A DNA stretch of 64,000 bases from Candidatus Nitricoxidivorans perseverans. Lineage in GTDB: Bacteria; Pseudomonadota; Gammaproteobacteria; Burkholderiales; Rhodocyclaceae. The stretch lies in the NCBI GenBank assembly GCA_030246985.1, contig CP107246.1, forward strand, positions 2,048,282-2,112,281, given 5' to 3'. The notes below the pieces were generated by a model. The model saw only the letters and a list, made by a program, of their open reading frames with translations, was not told where the DNA came from and did no database searches. Numbering within the stretch: the stretch's first letter is position 1; every line of letters starts with the position of its first letter. Positions 8,951 to 18,318 of this stretch are shown here, piece after piece. A program made the position numbers and the translations under genes.

Positions 8951-10444
8951 ATGGAAAGAATTCTCAAACAGCCCCGGTTCCCCGGAATTGCCACATTTTT
9001 CCTTACAGTATTGTCGTACCTTGTGGCCGAGGGAACCTTGCTTTCCCTGGGACGGTTTCAAAGCCTCTGGATGACTGCTGTCTTTCTCGGCCTGACGTAT
9101 TCGGTCATTGCATATTTCGCCATTTCGAAGAGGCATTTTGGCGAACGATGCCAGGAAGGAGTGGGGTTCGTCCTGCTCTGCTCCGTGTCCCTTGCCGTCA
9201 TGTCGCAGGTCTATTTGATGCATTTGACTCAGGGGGCGCCGGTCGCTCGCGAAATCGCTTCCGGCGGCGAACTCCTGGGGCATATGGTTGCCATTGATCC
9301 TAGGCAGATATTCATCATGGACGGGGGTATCGATGAGTGGGTATATGTATTGTTCAGAAACGGGCTGACATCCATTCCCTACGAGGCGATTCCGGTCCAG
9401 GAAAAGGGAATCCTCTACCTGTACTCGGCAGCGATGGCGCTGTCCGGGGAATTCGACACCTATTTGCCGGTATTGGTCAATTGGGCTGCGCATGTAACCT
9501 CATCGCTGCTCCTGTTCGCGATTTCGGAGAAAACCTTCGGCCGAAAGGCAGGACTGCTTGCTGCAGGGCTTCTTCTTGTATTCCCCGAGAATCTGTACTG
9601 GGGCGGGAGCCTGTACAAGGACGGAATCGTGGCTATGCTCGTCCTTGCCGCTATCCATGCATCCCTCAGCGTATCGACTGGTGGAAGGCGAACCCACTAC
9701 TACCTGACGCTGGCCCTTGCCCTGTACGGGCTTGCCTTCCTCAGGTCAGGCCTGTTGCTTGCTGTCGTTCTAGCCGGGTTCATTTCGGTCGCGGTCGTCG
9801 GGCGCAACTCAATTCACAAGCTGGCGGAATATATTGTGACGATCGCAGCGGCCGCCACCGCCTTTACGCTGATATTTCCGGCATCGGTGATGGCGGATAT
9901 CGAGGGAAAGGCGTTTGTGCGGGTCTATGGGAAGCTGGCCGGCGGGAGTTCCCATGGGCTCGACACCCAGAACATCAGCTACCGCACCTCGAAAGAGGAG
10001 TCCCTGATCGAGAGATACGGAGGGGGGGACTTGAGTTTCCGTACCATGCACCTCGTCCCACTTCGCGTTGCAGGCCACCTTCTTGCCCCCTTCCCTCCCT
10101 GGGAAAGGAGATTCGTTGGAGATTGGTACATATTGCCTGCCACATGGACAATTCTTGCCCTTCTCCCTTATTTTGCGGTCGGGCTATATCGCAGTGCCGC
10201 GGGAGGCGCAAGCCCGTCGATGGTATTGCTTATCTACTTCATTTTCCTGGGTACCGCGATTGCATTCGCGGGGCCATTCATCTATGAAAGGTACCGGCTG
10301 CTCATCACCCCACTCTATCTGGCCATTTCAGCTTCGACTTTCGTTTCGTCGTCATGGAGACGACGTGCCCTGTTGCTCTTGATGGCATTGGGCTTTGTCG
10401 TGGCGGCATATTTCCTGTGGTTGCTGCTCAGAGCAGGGACTTGA
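8951..10444 (+). CDS. Large polytopic membrane protein, GT-C/polymerase-like
   Basis: 497 residues with about eleven hydrophobic segments and long extracytoplasmic loops. The order of charged loop motifs (LYLYSAAMALSGEFDTYLPV, PENLYWGGSLYKDGIVAM) and a late arginine-rich turn (GPFIYERYRLLITPLYLAI) resemble GT-C glycosyltransferases and Wzy-type O-antigen polymerases. These use lipid-linked sugars in the periplasm. No Wzx flippase or other Wzy candidate is visible in the window, so this protein is the best candidate for that step. GAGAG about 8 bases upstream supports ATG 8951. Base composition is visibly lower in GC than downstream genes (32 of 60 bases in the line starting at 9001). Confidence 0.6.
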   Translation: MERILKQPRFPGIATFFLTVLSYLVAEGTLLSLGRFQSLWMTAVFLGLTYSVIAYFAISKRHFGERCQEGVGFVLLCSVSLAVMSQVYLMHLTQGAPVAREIASGGELLGHMVAIDPRQIFIMDGGIDEWVYVLFRNGLTSIPYEAIPVQEKGILYLYSAAMALSGEFDTYLPVLVNWAAHVTSSLLLFAISEKTFGRKAGLLAAGLLLVFPENLYWGGSLYKDGIVAMLVLAAIHASLSVSTGGRRTHYYLTLALALYGLAFLRSGLLLAVVLAGFISVAVVGRNSIHKLAEYIVTIAAAATAFTLIFPASVMADIEGKAFVRVYGKLAGGSSHGLDTQNISYRTSKEESLIERYGGGDLSFRTMHLVPLRVAGHLLAPFPPWERRFVGDWYILPATWTILALLPYFAVGLYRSAAGGASPSMVLLIYFIFLGTAIAFAGPFIYERYRLLITPLYLAISASTFVSSSWRRRALLLLMALGFVVAAYFLWLLLRAGT

Positions 10445-10465
10445 AATCGGGGGAATAACTTGTCA

Positions 10466-11275
10466 ATGGATTTTCAATCGATGCGCCACGCCCCCTTTTT
10501 GGTCGATATGTTGCGAGCCAGGCTGGCTCGGGATGCAGACATGCAGCAGTTGCGCGACACCTATCTGCCGGGAAACTGTGCGGAGCTTCCCGAGATGAGT
10601 TCGGCCAAGCTCTGGAACAGCCTCTCCGGCTACGAGGATGTACCCGAGGTCAGACTGCGCCGTCTTGCTCGTGTGGCTGAACTGCTTCCGGACGAGGGGC
10701 GGATACTTGATATCGGTGTCGGATGGGGGGAGATCATCCCCTTGTTGTCCGGCAAGAAGGGAAGGAAGTACGTTGGACTGGATTTTTCGGAGGCGATGAT
10801 CGATCAGGTCAGGAAGAAATTTCCTGAAGTGGAACTCATCCACGGGGATATCTCCCATCTGCCCGGCTCGTTCGATGTCATCATGGCTCTGGAGGTATGC
10901 GAGCATATCGTCGCCCATAAGGTCATGGAGTTCTATCGGCAGATTGCCGAAAGGCTGTCGAATGGCGGCATCTTCGTCGTGACCGTTCCCCTCCACGAGG
11001 ATCTGAAGGGGATGACGCTGTGCTGTCCCGGATGCGGTACGTGGCATAACCGGATGGGCCATGTCCGCAGCTATACGCCGAAGCTGATCGAATCCGAATT
11101 GCGGCTGGCCGGGTTTAGCATCCTGTCCATGGACTTCATCTACGCCCACTTTCCTTCCGGAGTTCTGGGAGCGTTGAAGAGGCATGTCGTGGATGTCGGG
11201 CGAAAGTTGCTGGGCTTCGGGGCGACCAGCCCCCTGAATGCAATCGTGGTTGCTTCGAGAAATGCGGACGCATGA
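10466..11275 (+). CDS. Class I SAM-dependent methyltransferase
   Basis: About 269 residues. Motif I is ILDIGVGWGEIIPLL, followed by YVGLDFSEAMIDQ and DVIMALEVCEHIV, with GGIFVVTVPLHED after them. This fits class I methyltransferases related to UbiG and sugar methyltransferases. A Cys-rich insert (LCCPGCGTWHN) could bind zinc. ATG 10466 is chosen because the GGGGGA at 10449-10454 is at a reasonable distance; an in-frame TTG at 10460 is also possible. Likely methylates a sugar residue or lipid carrier product of this locus; the substrate is unknown. Confidence 0.8.
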   Translation: MDFQSMRHAPFLVDMLRARLARDADMQQLRDTYLPGNCAELPEMSSAKLWNSLSGYEDVPEVRLRRLARVAELLPDEGRILDIGVGWGEIIPLLSGKKGRKYVGLDFSEAMIDQVRKKFPEVELIHGDISHLPGSFDVIMALEVCEHIVAHKVMEFYRQIAERLSNGGIFVVTVPLHEDLKGMTLCCPGCGTWHNRMGHVRSYTPKLIESELRLAGFSILSMDFIYAHFPSGVLGALKRHVVDVGRKLLGFGATSPLNAIVVASRNADA

Positions 11276-11282
11276 GCCCGGG

Positions 11283-12203
11283 ATGAATAATTCGATCGCC
11301 GTCGTCATACCGACCAAGGACCGCCCTGATGATCTTCGCACGATGCTTGCCAGCCTCGGTGCGCAAACGCGCAGGCCGGATCAGGTGATCGTCGTCGACG
11401 GCAGCGATCCGGACATCCGGCATGTCGTGGAGGCGTTCCCCGAGTTGGGCATAGATTACGTTCGCGTCTTTCCTCCCTCGCTTTCGAGGCAGCGCAATGC
11501 AGGCATGGCGAGGCTGCGCGAGGGAATTTCGCTGGCGGGCTATCTCGATGACGACCTGGTGCTCGAGCCGGAGGCCGTGGAGCGGATGATGTCCTTCTGG
11601 GAAGGCGCCGACTCCACCGTGGGCGGGGCCGCATTCAGCATCACGAATTTTCCGGCCCCGAGGCATGTCCCGTTGAAGAGCCTGTTCTGGATCGACAGCG
11701 CGAAGCCGGGAAGGGTACTGCCTTCCGGGGTCGTGTCCTCCCTCATGTGCGAGGGGGGCGACCTGGAGACTGATTGGCTGTGCGGCGGGGCCACGATCTG
11801 GCGGCGTGAGGTGATCGACACCTATCGCTATGATGAGTGGTACCAGGGAACGGGGTTCCTGGAAGACGTCGATTACAGCTTCAGCGTCCGCGAACGCTAC
11901 CGGCTGTTTCTCGTGGCGTCGGCGCGGCTTGCGCACTACAGCCATCCGGTCAGGCCGGAACGGCAGTTCCTTCTCGGCAAGTGGCAGATCGTCAACCGCA
12001 TGAGACTGGTGCGGAAGTTCAGATCCCGTGGCCTGTCCCCCTGGAAGTCGTGGGTCGCTAGCGTGGCGCTTACGGCGCTCAATTTTGGCCAAGCGCTCGT
12101 TGCGCGTGACGGCCAGTATCTGAACCGTGCTCGAGGCAACTTTGCCGGCCTCTTTTCAGAGCTTTCCGGCCGCAGGGAGCAGATAGGCGGACACCTGAAG
12201 TGA
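11283..12203 (+). CDS. Family 2 glycosyltransferase
   Basis: 306 residues. A GT-A domain opens with IAVVIPTKDRPDDL, followed by VIVVDGSDPD and SRQRNAGMA, with the metal-binding motif GYLDDDLVLEP. A later ED pair (FLEDVDYSF) fits the base-binding region of inverting GT2 enzymes. It probably adds one sugar to the growing lipid-linked repeat on the cytoplasmic face. ATG 11283 lies 8 bases after the previous stop and directly precedes the conserved domain. The 3' end overlaps the next gene by GTGA. Confidence 0.85.
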   Translation: MNNSIAVVIPTKDRPDDLRTMLASLGAQTRRPDQVIVVDGSDPDIRHVVEAFPELGIDYVRVFPPSLSRQRNAGMARLREGISLAGYLDDDLVLEPEAVERMMSFWEGADSTVGGAAFSITNFPAPRHVPLKSLFWIDSAKPGRVLPSGVVSSLMCEGGDLETDWLCGGATIWRREVIDTYRYDEWYQGTGFLEDVDYSFSVRERYRLFLVASARLAHYSHPVRPERQFLLGKWQIVNRMRLVRKFRSRGLSPWKSWVASVALTALNFGQALVARDGQYLNRARGNFAGLFSELSGRREQIGGHLK

Positions 12204-13312
12204 CGGGTCGGCCAGGCATGAGCCGAGCGTCGGGCATTCCCGGATCACCACGATTCCTTGGCGTCGCAATCGATGGCGGCGCGCGTTCCATGCTGTTGCC
12301 GCTGATCGATGCCGGCGTGCTCCGGATGCCTCGGGACATGATCAACATCCGCGACGCCCGGGGCTGGCGCAGCGAGATGGAGGCTGGCGGATACCGCGGC
12401 GTCGTTGTCGGAACCTCGGACAGCGAGTCGGGGAGGGAGGTCGAAAGCGCGACCCGTTCGGGGGCGGCGCTCGCGAGGTTGCCGGTCATTGCTTTCGAGG
12501 ACTTTCCGGGTAATTTTCGGCATCAGGATGACGCAGGGGAAACGACGCTCGTCGTTGAAAGCGAGCAGGCCGGGCGGATCGCGAAAGACCGCCTCGGAGG
12601 GAATTGCCCGCGCATGCTTGTCTTTCCTCCTGTCCGATACGATTCCCAGCGAACCCGTTTGCGAGAACTCAGGGAGCGGACCCGGGCAGCCTGGGCATGC
12701 ATGGCGCTGTCGCCGCCGCCGGTCCTGTGGGCCGGGCAGCCCGAAACCGGCGAATGCCTGCGCACCCTCGACGCATTGCTGCCGGCGCTGCGCGGCGAGG
12801 GCGCCGTCCTGCTCTTCAAGGCGCATCCGCGCGATCGTGGATATCCATCCGCTTACGCGCATCTATTCGATAAACCGGATGGCCGTGTCAGGGACGTGAC
12901 CTCCCTTGATGTCGATGCCGTCATGGCGCTCGGCCCGAGACTCGTGGTCACGCAGTTCTCTTCCGTTGCGGTCGAGGCGGGGTTCCATGGGGTGCCGGCC
13001 ATGAACGTGCTGTTGCCTGAGGCAGGCGGATCCCTCCTGCTGACGAAGAAGGGATACCGCATTCCGCCGTGGTGCTCCGCGGGAGCGGCATATGTCGCCG
13101 TCGAGGAGCCCGGAATGCCGGCAATGCTGCATGAGGCGCTTCGCGACGACCTTGGGAGAGAACGTATAATTTCCCGATTCGACAGATATTTTTCGGCTTC
13201 CTCCGTCGTGTTGCCAAGGCTCGTGCGGATGCTGGAGGACTTTCCCACCATGGGTGGAATGGCCACCGTTACCGCTGTTTCCGGAGATTCAGACAATGCT
13301 CAAGCCAGGTAG
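12200..13312 (+). CDS. GT-B-like surface-carbohydrate protein, substrate unknown
   Basis: 370 residues from a GTG overlapping the previous TGA. The N-terminal half has no clear motif. The second half shows a GT-B/CDP-glycerol-transferase-like pattern: LLFKAHPRDRGY, then VVTQFSSVAVEAGFHGVP, the fold segment that in polysialyl- and glycerophosphotransferases positions the nucleotide. It may transfer a sugar or polyol phosphate, or be an inactive relative. It lies between a GT2 and a radical SAM gene, with a 17-base overlap with the latter, so it belongs to the same operon. Assignment is to fold class only. Confidence 0.6.
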   Translation: MTGRPGMSRASGIPGSPRFLGVAIDGGARSMLLPLIDAGVLRMPRDMINIRDARGWRSEMEAGGYRGVVVGTSDSESGREVESATRSGAALARLPVIAFEDFPGNFRHQDDAGETTLVVESEQAGRIAKDRLGGNCPRMLVFPPVRYDSQRTRLRELRERTRAAWACMALSPPPVLWAGQPETGECLRTLDALLPALRGEGAVLLFKAHPRDRGYPSAYAHLFDKPDGRVRDVTSLDVDAVMALGPRLVVTQFSSVAVEAGFHGVPAMNVLLPEAGGSLLLTKKGYRIPPWCSAGAAYVAVEEPGMPAMLHEALRDDLGRERIISRFDRYFSASSVVLPRLVRMLEDFPTMGGMATVTAVSGDSDNAQAR

Positions 13313-14417
13313 GGTTCCCGCAGTCCATACAGCCGGCAATGACGCAGCGTTGCTGCGGGATGGAAGCGTGAGCCTGGATGACAGGGAATTGAGCGATGCG
13401 CTTGCGGCACTCGAAGGCGAACCCGAGATCACGGCGCTCCTGCATCCGGAGGTGCGCTACGAGGTGACCGACCGCTGCAACGCGACGTGCATCATGTGTC
13501 CGCGTGACAAGCACGAGCATGGCCGCGAGCACGGGATCATGGACCAGGCGAAGTACGAGCGGAGCATCGACGAGGTCGCGTGCCTGGGCGCACGCAAGTT
13601 AGTCCTCACTGGTTTCGGCGAACCCCTGCTGGACAAGAAACTAGAGCGGAAGGTTGCCTACGCCCGGGACAAGGGGCTGTCCACCTACATCATCACGAAC
13701 GCCTCCGCGCTGAACGCGGCGCGTTCGCGAAAGCTGATCGAGGCCGGCCTCAGCGAGGTGCGCGTGAGCTTCTATGGCATGCGTGCCGAGACCTACAACG
13801 CGGTCATGAGGAAGCTGGACTTCGGACGCACGATGAGCAACGTCCTCGAATTCCTGCGCATCCGGGACGAAATGGGCGCCGCCACGAGGGTCCAGATGTC
13901 CTATCTGGAGATGGAGCAGAACCGGGAGGACACCGCTGCTTTCCTGGAGTTCTGGGAGCCGAGGGTCAATGCCGTCGAGGTCTGGAAACCTCACAATTTC
14001 GGCGATGGCCGCGATTTCCGCGCCCGGCTGGACGATTCGTGCAAGACGACCTGCGGCCGCCCCGAGAACGGCCCCCTGCAGATCCAGTGGAACGGCGAGG
14101 TGGTTCCCTGCTGCTACGACTACAACAACCAGATCATCCTCGGCAATGCTTTCGAAACGCCGGTGCTGGAGATACTGAACAACCGGAAGTACCGGCTGTT
14201 GCGTCATGCGCACCGCACGAAGCGGTTCGACATGTTCCCCTACTGCAACCAATGCGACCAGCTTCTTCCCCATGCCGATGCGCTTGTGTTCACGAACCGG
14301 CACAACCTGCCCGCGGAAGAGGCGGTGAAGCTGTCCAACACCGACCTGTTCGACCTGGTGGCGGGGAGAGAGATGGCCGACGACCAGCTTTCGTCCAGGT
14401 ATAAGGGCAAGCGGTAG
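13296..14417 (+). CDS. Radical SAM/SPASM protein
   Basis: 373 residues; ATG 13296 has GGAG about 9 bases upstream and overlaps the end of the preceding gene by 17 bases. The cluster motif is C61-x3-C65-x2-C68 (TDRCNATCIMCPR), followed by LVLTGFGEPLLDK. The SPASM region is clear: SCKTTCGRP, then WNGEVVPCCYDYNNQIILGN, and YCNQCDQ. This layout matches SPASM enzymes such as the aminoglycoside- and peptide-modifying groups. A sugar substrate such as a nucleotide- or lipid-linked glycan is suggested by the neighbours, but no direct evidence is available. Confidence 0.85.
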   Translation: MLKPGRVPAVHTAGNDAALLRDGSVSLDDRELSDALAALEGEPEITALLHPEVRYEVTDRCNATCIMCPRDKHEHGREHGIMDQAKYERSIDEVACLGARKLVLTGFGEPLLDKKLERKVAYARDKGLSTYIITNASALNAARSRKLIEAGLSEVRVSFYGMRAETYNAVMRKLDFGRTMSNVLEFLRIRDEMGAATRVQMSYLEMEQNREDTAAFLEFWEPRVNAVEVWKPHNFGDGRDFRARLDDSCKTTCGRPENGPLQIQWNGEVVPCCYDYNNQIILGNAFETPVLEILNNRKYRLLRHAHRTKRFDMFPYCNQCDQLLPHADALVFTNRHNLPAEEAVKLSNTDLFDLVAGREMADDQLSSRYKGKR

Positions 14418-14442
14418 CTCGAACGCAGAACCTGCCTGACTT

Positions 14443-16173
14443 GTGAAAGAGATACGGTTTCTTCATCGCCCCCCCGGAGCCGTGGCTGAAGGATTCGTTC
14501 TCGATCTCCGCGAATCCGCGGATCAACTCGATCTGGTGTATTCCCGGAACGAGGCCCGGTGGAAGACGTTCTTCATCGACTGGCTCGGCGGGCTGAACAG
14601 GCGGAATGCCGGGGTCGGGTGGTGGGCGCATGTGAGCGCGGTCAAGAATTTCCTCTCCTCGCCCCTGGGCAACCGGGTTTTCCAGCTTCTCGCCCTTCGC
14701 GAGGTCGTGGAAACGCAGGGTGTCGAGCGATTGTTCGTGCTGGGCGCCCATCCCGCGCAGATCAGAGCGACCGAGCGGTGGGCGGAATCTTCGGGGATAT
14801 CCGTCAGGGCGACATGGCGCGCCCGGCTTCCGTGGGCCTTGCCGCGCCTGACCGGCCTGCGCATCCTCGTCCAGTTCGTCCGGGCCGTCCGGCATTTCGG
14901 GTTCCGGAGACCCATGCCGGTACAGGCGGCGCACCCTCCCGACCTGTGCATCTTCACTTACGTCGATGCTTCGCTGCGCGAAGGCAGCGATGCGTTTTTC
15001 GGGACGCTCCCGGAGCGATTGCGCGAGATCGCCCCAGGCATTTCGACGATGTTCATCGCGCATGTGCAGGCGCCGCTTGCTGCGACGCTGCCGAAACTCC
15101 GGCAGATGCGATGGCAGCCCTACCTTCCCCTGTTCGACATGCTGTCATGGCGCGACTTCGCATGGGCGCTCGTCCGCAGCCTGTCGGAGGCGCTGAGGAT
15201 GCGCTCACTGCGGACGGGCGACGAAGGCTGGCTGCGCCCGCTTCTGCTCGACGCGCTGCGCTGGGACATGGGCCCCGGCGCCTATTTCAACAACCTCCTG
15301 ATTTATCGGGCGGCCCGCCGGATGGCCGCGCGCCTGCGGCCGGCATGCTTCCTTTACCCCTACGAGAACAAGTCGCTGGAGAAGCTGCTGATTCTCGGGC
15401 TGAGGGAAGGCTTCCCTGAAATCAGGATCGTCGGCTATCAGCATTCCTCGATCACCCCTCGCCATGCGACGCTTCTGTTTGCCGAGGGCGAGGCGGGGGC
15501 GACGCCCCTGCCGGATCGCATCGTGACCGCCGGCGAGGTGACGAAGGACTTCCTCGAGAGGCATGGCCGTTATCCCGAGGGCATTCTCGTGGCGGGATGC
15601 GCGTTGCGCCAGACGTGGGGCGAACCATTTGCGCGACGCGCGTCGGGCGACGGCCGGATCCGCGTGCTGTTAGCGTTGTCGTCCAGCATCGCGGAGCTTG
15701 TGCGCGGCGTGCGCTTCATGATGGCGGTTTCTGCCTGTCTTCCCGAACTGGAGCTTGGAATCCGGCCACACCCGGAGTTCCCGCTGGACCGTTTGCCGGC
15801 AGGGGAGCGGGAATGGGTCCGGTCGCATGCGAAGGAACTCGGCGGGACGCCGCTGGCGGATAACCTGCAGTGGTGCGACGTCGTCGCGTATGCCTCGTCG
15901 ACGGTGGCGATCGAGGCGTTGATGCGGGGTCGTCCGGTGGTGCATTTCCCCGCTGGCGACATCGTCGGTGCGGATCCCCTTATCGGCGACGCCCCCGCGT
16001 TCCGCAGCAAGGCGGCGAGCGCGGAAGAATTTGCTGCCGCCTGTCGCCGATGGATGGAGATGGACGATGGCAGCTTCCATGCGTTTGCCGTCGAGGGCGT
16101 CGAATATGTCGCATCCTATCTGAAGGCGCCCGACGAACACAGCATCGGGCTTTTCCTGTGCGGGAGTCGGTGA
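14443..16173 (+). CDS. Surface-carbohydrate biosynthesis protein, GT-B-like
   Basis: 576 residues, probably from GTG 14443 (an in-frame upstream TTG does not exist; the TTG at 14441 is out of frame). No signal peptide. The middle has YPYENKSLEKLL and VGYQHSS, and the C-terminal half has GIRPHPEFPL and VVAYASSTVAIEALMRGRPVV. The last segment is the nucleotide-sugar-binding half of GT-B-type enzymes such as those of LPS and capsule loci. Likely a large glycosyltransferase of the repeat-unit pathway. The donor and acceptor cannot be told. A 52-base gap with no clear promoter separates it from the next gene, where base composition jumps. Confidence 0.65.
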   Translation: MKEIRFLHRPPGAVAEGFVLDLRESADQLDLVYSRNEARWKTFFIDWLGGLNRRNAGVGWWAHVSAVKNFLSSPLGNRVFQLLALREVVETQGVERLFVLGAHPAQIRATERWAESSGISVRATWRARLPWALPRLTGLRILVQFVRAVRHFGFRRPMPVQAAHPPDLCIFTYVDASLREGSDAFFGTLPERLREIAPGISTMFIAHVQAPLAATLPKLRQMRWQPYLPLFDMLSWRDFAWALVRSLSEALRMRSLRTGDEGWLRPLLLDALRWDMGPGAYFNNLLIYRAARRMAARLRPACFLYPYENKSLEKLLILGLREGFPEIRIVGYQHSSITPRHATLLFAEGEAGATPLPDRIVTAGEVTKDFLERHGRYPEGILVAGCALRQTWGEPFARRASGDGRIRVLLALSSSIAELVRGVRFMMAVSACLPELELGIRPHPEFPLDRLPAGEREWVRSHAKELGGTPLADNLQWCDVVAYASSTVAIEALMRGRPVVHFPAGDIVGADPLIGDAPAFRSKAASAEEFAAACRRWMEMDDGSFHAFAVEGVEYVASYLKAPDEHSIGLFLCGSR

Positions 16174-16225
16174 ACGTGCGATGCGACTGCTGATCAACGC
16201 CGCCATCTGAAGTAGCGACTTGGCC

Positions 16226-17161
16226 ATGGATGACGATACGGTCGTGTTCGGCGCCTCGGGCTTTCTCGGCCGGCACCTGCTGGCCGCCGCCGCCGCCGCC
16301 GGCATGCGGCCGCGCGCCGTGACGCGCCGGCCCGCCGCCGCGGCATGGCTGGCGAACGCTGACTGGCAGCGGGGCGATCTCGCCGACCCATCGTCGCTGC
16401 GCGGGCTGCTGCGCGTCGGCGATACCGTCGTCAACCTCGCGTATTCCCCCGACGCCACGGCAGCCGAGAACCTCGCGGCGGCCGACCACCTGCTCGCCGC
16501 CTGCCGACAGGCCGGCGTGCGACGGATCGTGCATTGCTCGACGGCGGTAGTCGCCGGCGCGACGGCGGTGCAGCGAGTCGACGAAACCGTCGCCTGCCGG
16601 CCGAAGATGCCCTACGAGCGCAGCAAATGGGCGATCGAGGAGCGGATCGCAGCAGCGGCCGGGCCGGGCCTCAGTGTGGCGATCTTACGGCCGACGGCGA
16701 TCGTTGGGCCAGGCGGCGCCAACCTCGCCAAGCTCGCATCCGATCTGCTGCGCGGTACCACCATCGCCAATTACTGCCGCCGCAGCCTGTTCGGGACGCG
16801 GCCGATGCATCTGGTACCGGTGTCGACCGTTGCGGCGGCGCTCCTTCATTTGGCGTGCCTGCCGGAGCCGGGGCCGGCGGAGACTTTCATCGTTGCCGCC
16901 GACGATGATGCCGACAACAGCTTTCCGGCAGTTGAGCGCATCCTGCGAGCTGCGCTGGGTCTGCCGGCCGCGCGGGTGCCGGCGCTGCCGGTGCCGCGCG
17001 TGTTGCTGTCTCTGGCGCTGCGGCTGCGGGGCCGCTCCGATGCCGCGCACGATCGCTTCTATTCCTGCGACAAGCTGCGGCGCACCGGCTTCGCGGCGAC
17101 GCCCACGGTCGCCGAAGCGGTGCGCGACTTCGGCACCTGGTTCCGCACGAGCCGCGCTTAG
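16226..17161 (+). CDS. NAD-dependent epimerase/dehydratase (extended SDR)
   Basis: 311 residues with the cofactor loop VFGASGFLGRHLL at the N-terminus and the catalytic YERSK. Likely an NAD(P)-dependent nucleotide-sugar epimerase, reductase or dehydratase. ATG 16226 is preferred over an in-frame TTG 6 bases upstream. The gene and the following glycosyltransferase are much richer in GC than the upstream genes (44 of 60 bases in the line starting at 16501) and have strong GC third positions, so they may come from another source. It is followed after 2 bases by the GT4 gene and probably makes a sugar donor for it. Confidence 0.75.
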   Translation: MDDDTVVFGASGFLGRHLLAAAAAAGMRPRAVTRRPAAAAWLANADWQRGDLADPSSLRGLLRVGDTVVNLAYSPDATAAENLAAADHLLAACRQAGVRRIVHCSTAVVAGATAVQRVDETVACRPKMPYERSKWAIEERIAAAAGPGLSVAILRPTAIVGPGGANLAKLASDLLRGTTIANYCRRSLFGTRPMHLVPVSTVAAALLHLACLPEPGPAETFIVAADDDADNSFPAVERILRAALGLPAARVPALPVPRVLLSLALRLRGRSDAAHDRFYSCDKLRRTGFAATPTVAEAVRDFGTWFRTSRA

Positions 17162-17163
17162 CC

Positions 17164-18318
17164 ATGCACATACTGTTTGTGGTCTCCGTATTTTCGGCCC
17201 AAGAGGGCGGCGGCTGTGCCGAGCGCACCGCGCAACTGGCGCGCGCCCTCCAGTTCGCCGGCTGTTCGTGCGCCGTGCTGACGCTCGACATCGGCGAGCC
17301 GCGGCAGCGGCGGGACGGCATCGCTGGCGCGGCACTGACCGTCCTGCCGTGCGCCAACCGCAGATTCCAGGCGCCGCGCGGCGGCTGGCGTGCGACCGCC
17401 GAGGCCGTGCGCGCCGCCGACATCGTCTACCTGATGAACCACTGGACGCCGCTGGGCGCGATGGCTTACCTGGCCGCGCGCCGGCATGGCGTGCCACATG
17501 TCGTCGATCCGGCCGGCGCCTTGCCGCTGTTCGGACGATCGCACTGGCTCAAGCGGCTATACAACTGGGTCGTCGGCCGCCGCCTGATCGCGCGCGCCAG
17601 CGGCTGGATCGCGATCACGCCGTCGGAGTTGCCGCATTTCGCCGCTTACGGCATCGCCCCCAAACAAGTGACCGTCATTCCGAACGGCGTCTGGGAACCC
17701 GAGGCTGTGGCCGGAAGCGGCGATTTCTTCGCCGCAACCCGAATTCCGCCGGGGCCTTGCGTGCTCTTCATGGGGCGGCTGAACCCGATCAAGGGGCCCG
17801 ATCTACTGCTCGACGCCTTCGGCGAGGTCGCCGGATGCTTTACCGACGTGCGGCTGGTGTTCGCCGGCCCCGACGAAGGCATGCAGGCCGGTCTGTCACA
17901 ACGGGCGGCGGCTCTGGGACTCGGCGGCCGCGTCTTCTTCTGCGGCTTCATCGGCGGCGAGTTGAAGGCGGCGGCCTACCGATCGGCGCGGCTGCTGGTG
18001 GTGCCCTCGCGCTCCGAGGCGATGTCGATCGTCGCCGTCGAAGCCGGCATCGTCGCTACGCCGGTGTTGATGACCGATCGTTGCGGGCTCGATGTCCTGC
18101 GCAGCGTTGACGAGCGCCTGGTGGTGCCCGCTACCGCCGCAGGCCTAGCCTCGGGACTCGCCTATGCGCTCACCGATGCCGAGCGGCTGAAGCGCTGCGG
18201 CGCCTCTTGGCAGGCCATCGTGCGCGAGCGCTACTTGTGGCCGCGCCAGGCCGATGCGCTACGGGCGCTGCTCGACGGCATCATCCGCACGGCGCGCGAA
18301 GAGCCGTGCCGGCCATGA
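17164..18318 (+). CDS. Family 4 glycosyltransferase
   Basis: 384 residues with the GT-B layout of GT4 enzymes: N-terminal FVVSVFSAQEGGGCAERT, the central VTVIPNGV, VLFMGRLNPIKGPDLLLDAF at the start of the C-terminal domain, and the E-x7-E motif EAMSIVAVE that binds the donor nucleotide. Probably a retaining transferase adding a sugar to the lipid-linked intermediate in the cytoplasm. It overlaps the next glycosyltransferase gene by ATGA. Composition is as GC-rich as its upstream neighbour, and the two probably moved together. Confidence 0.85.
   Translation: MHILFVVSVFSAQEGGGCAERTAQLARALQFAGCSCAVLTLDIGEPRQRRDGIAGAALTVLPCANRRFQAPRGGWRATAEAVRAADIVYLMNHWTPLGAMAYLAARRHGVPHVVDPAGALPLFGRSHWLKRLYNWVVGRRLIARASGWIAITPSELPHFAAYGIAPKQVTVIPNGVWEPEAVAGSGDFFAATRIPPGPCVLFMGRLNPIKGPDLLLDAFGEVAGCFTDVRLVFAGPDEGMQAGLSQRAAALGLGGRVFFCGFIGGELKAAAYRSARLLVVPSRSEAMSIVAVEAGIVATPVLMTDRCGLDVLRSVDERLVVPATAAGLASGLAYALTDAERLKRCGASWQAIVRERYLWPRQADALRALLDGIIRTAREEPCRP

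Noticed and set aside
16250-16330. GCC-repeat stretch as a microsatellite
   Set aside because: It encodes an Ala-rich helix of the SDR cofactor domain and is only a few repeats long.
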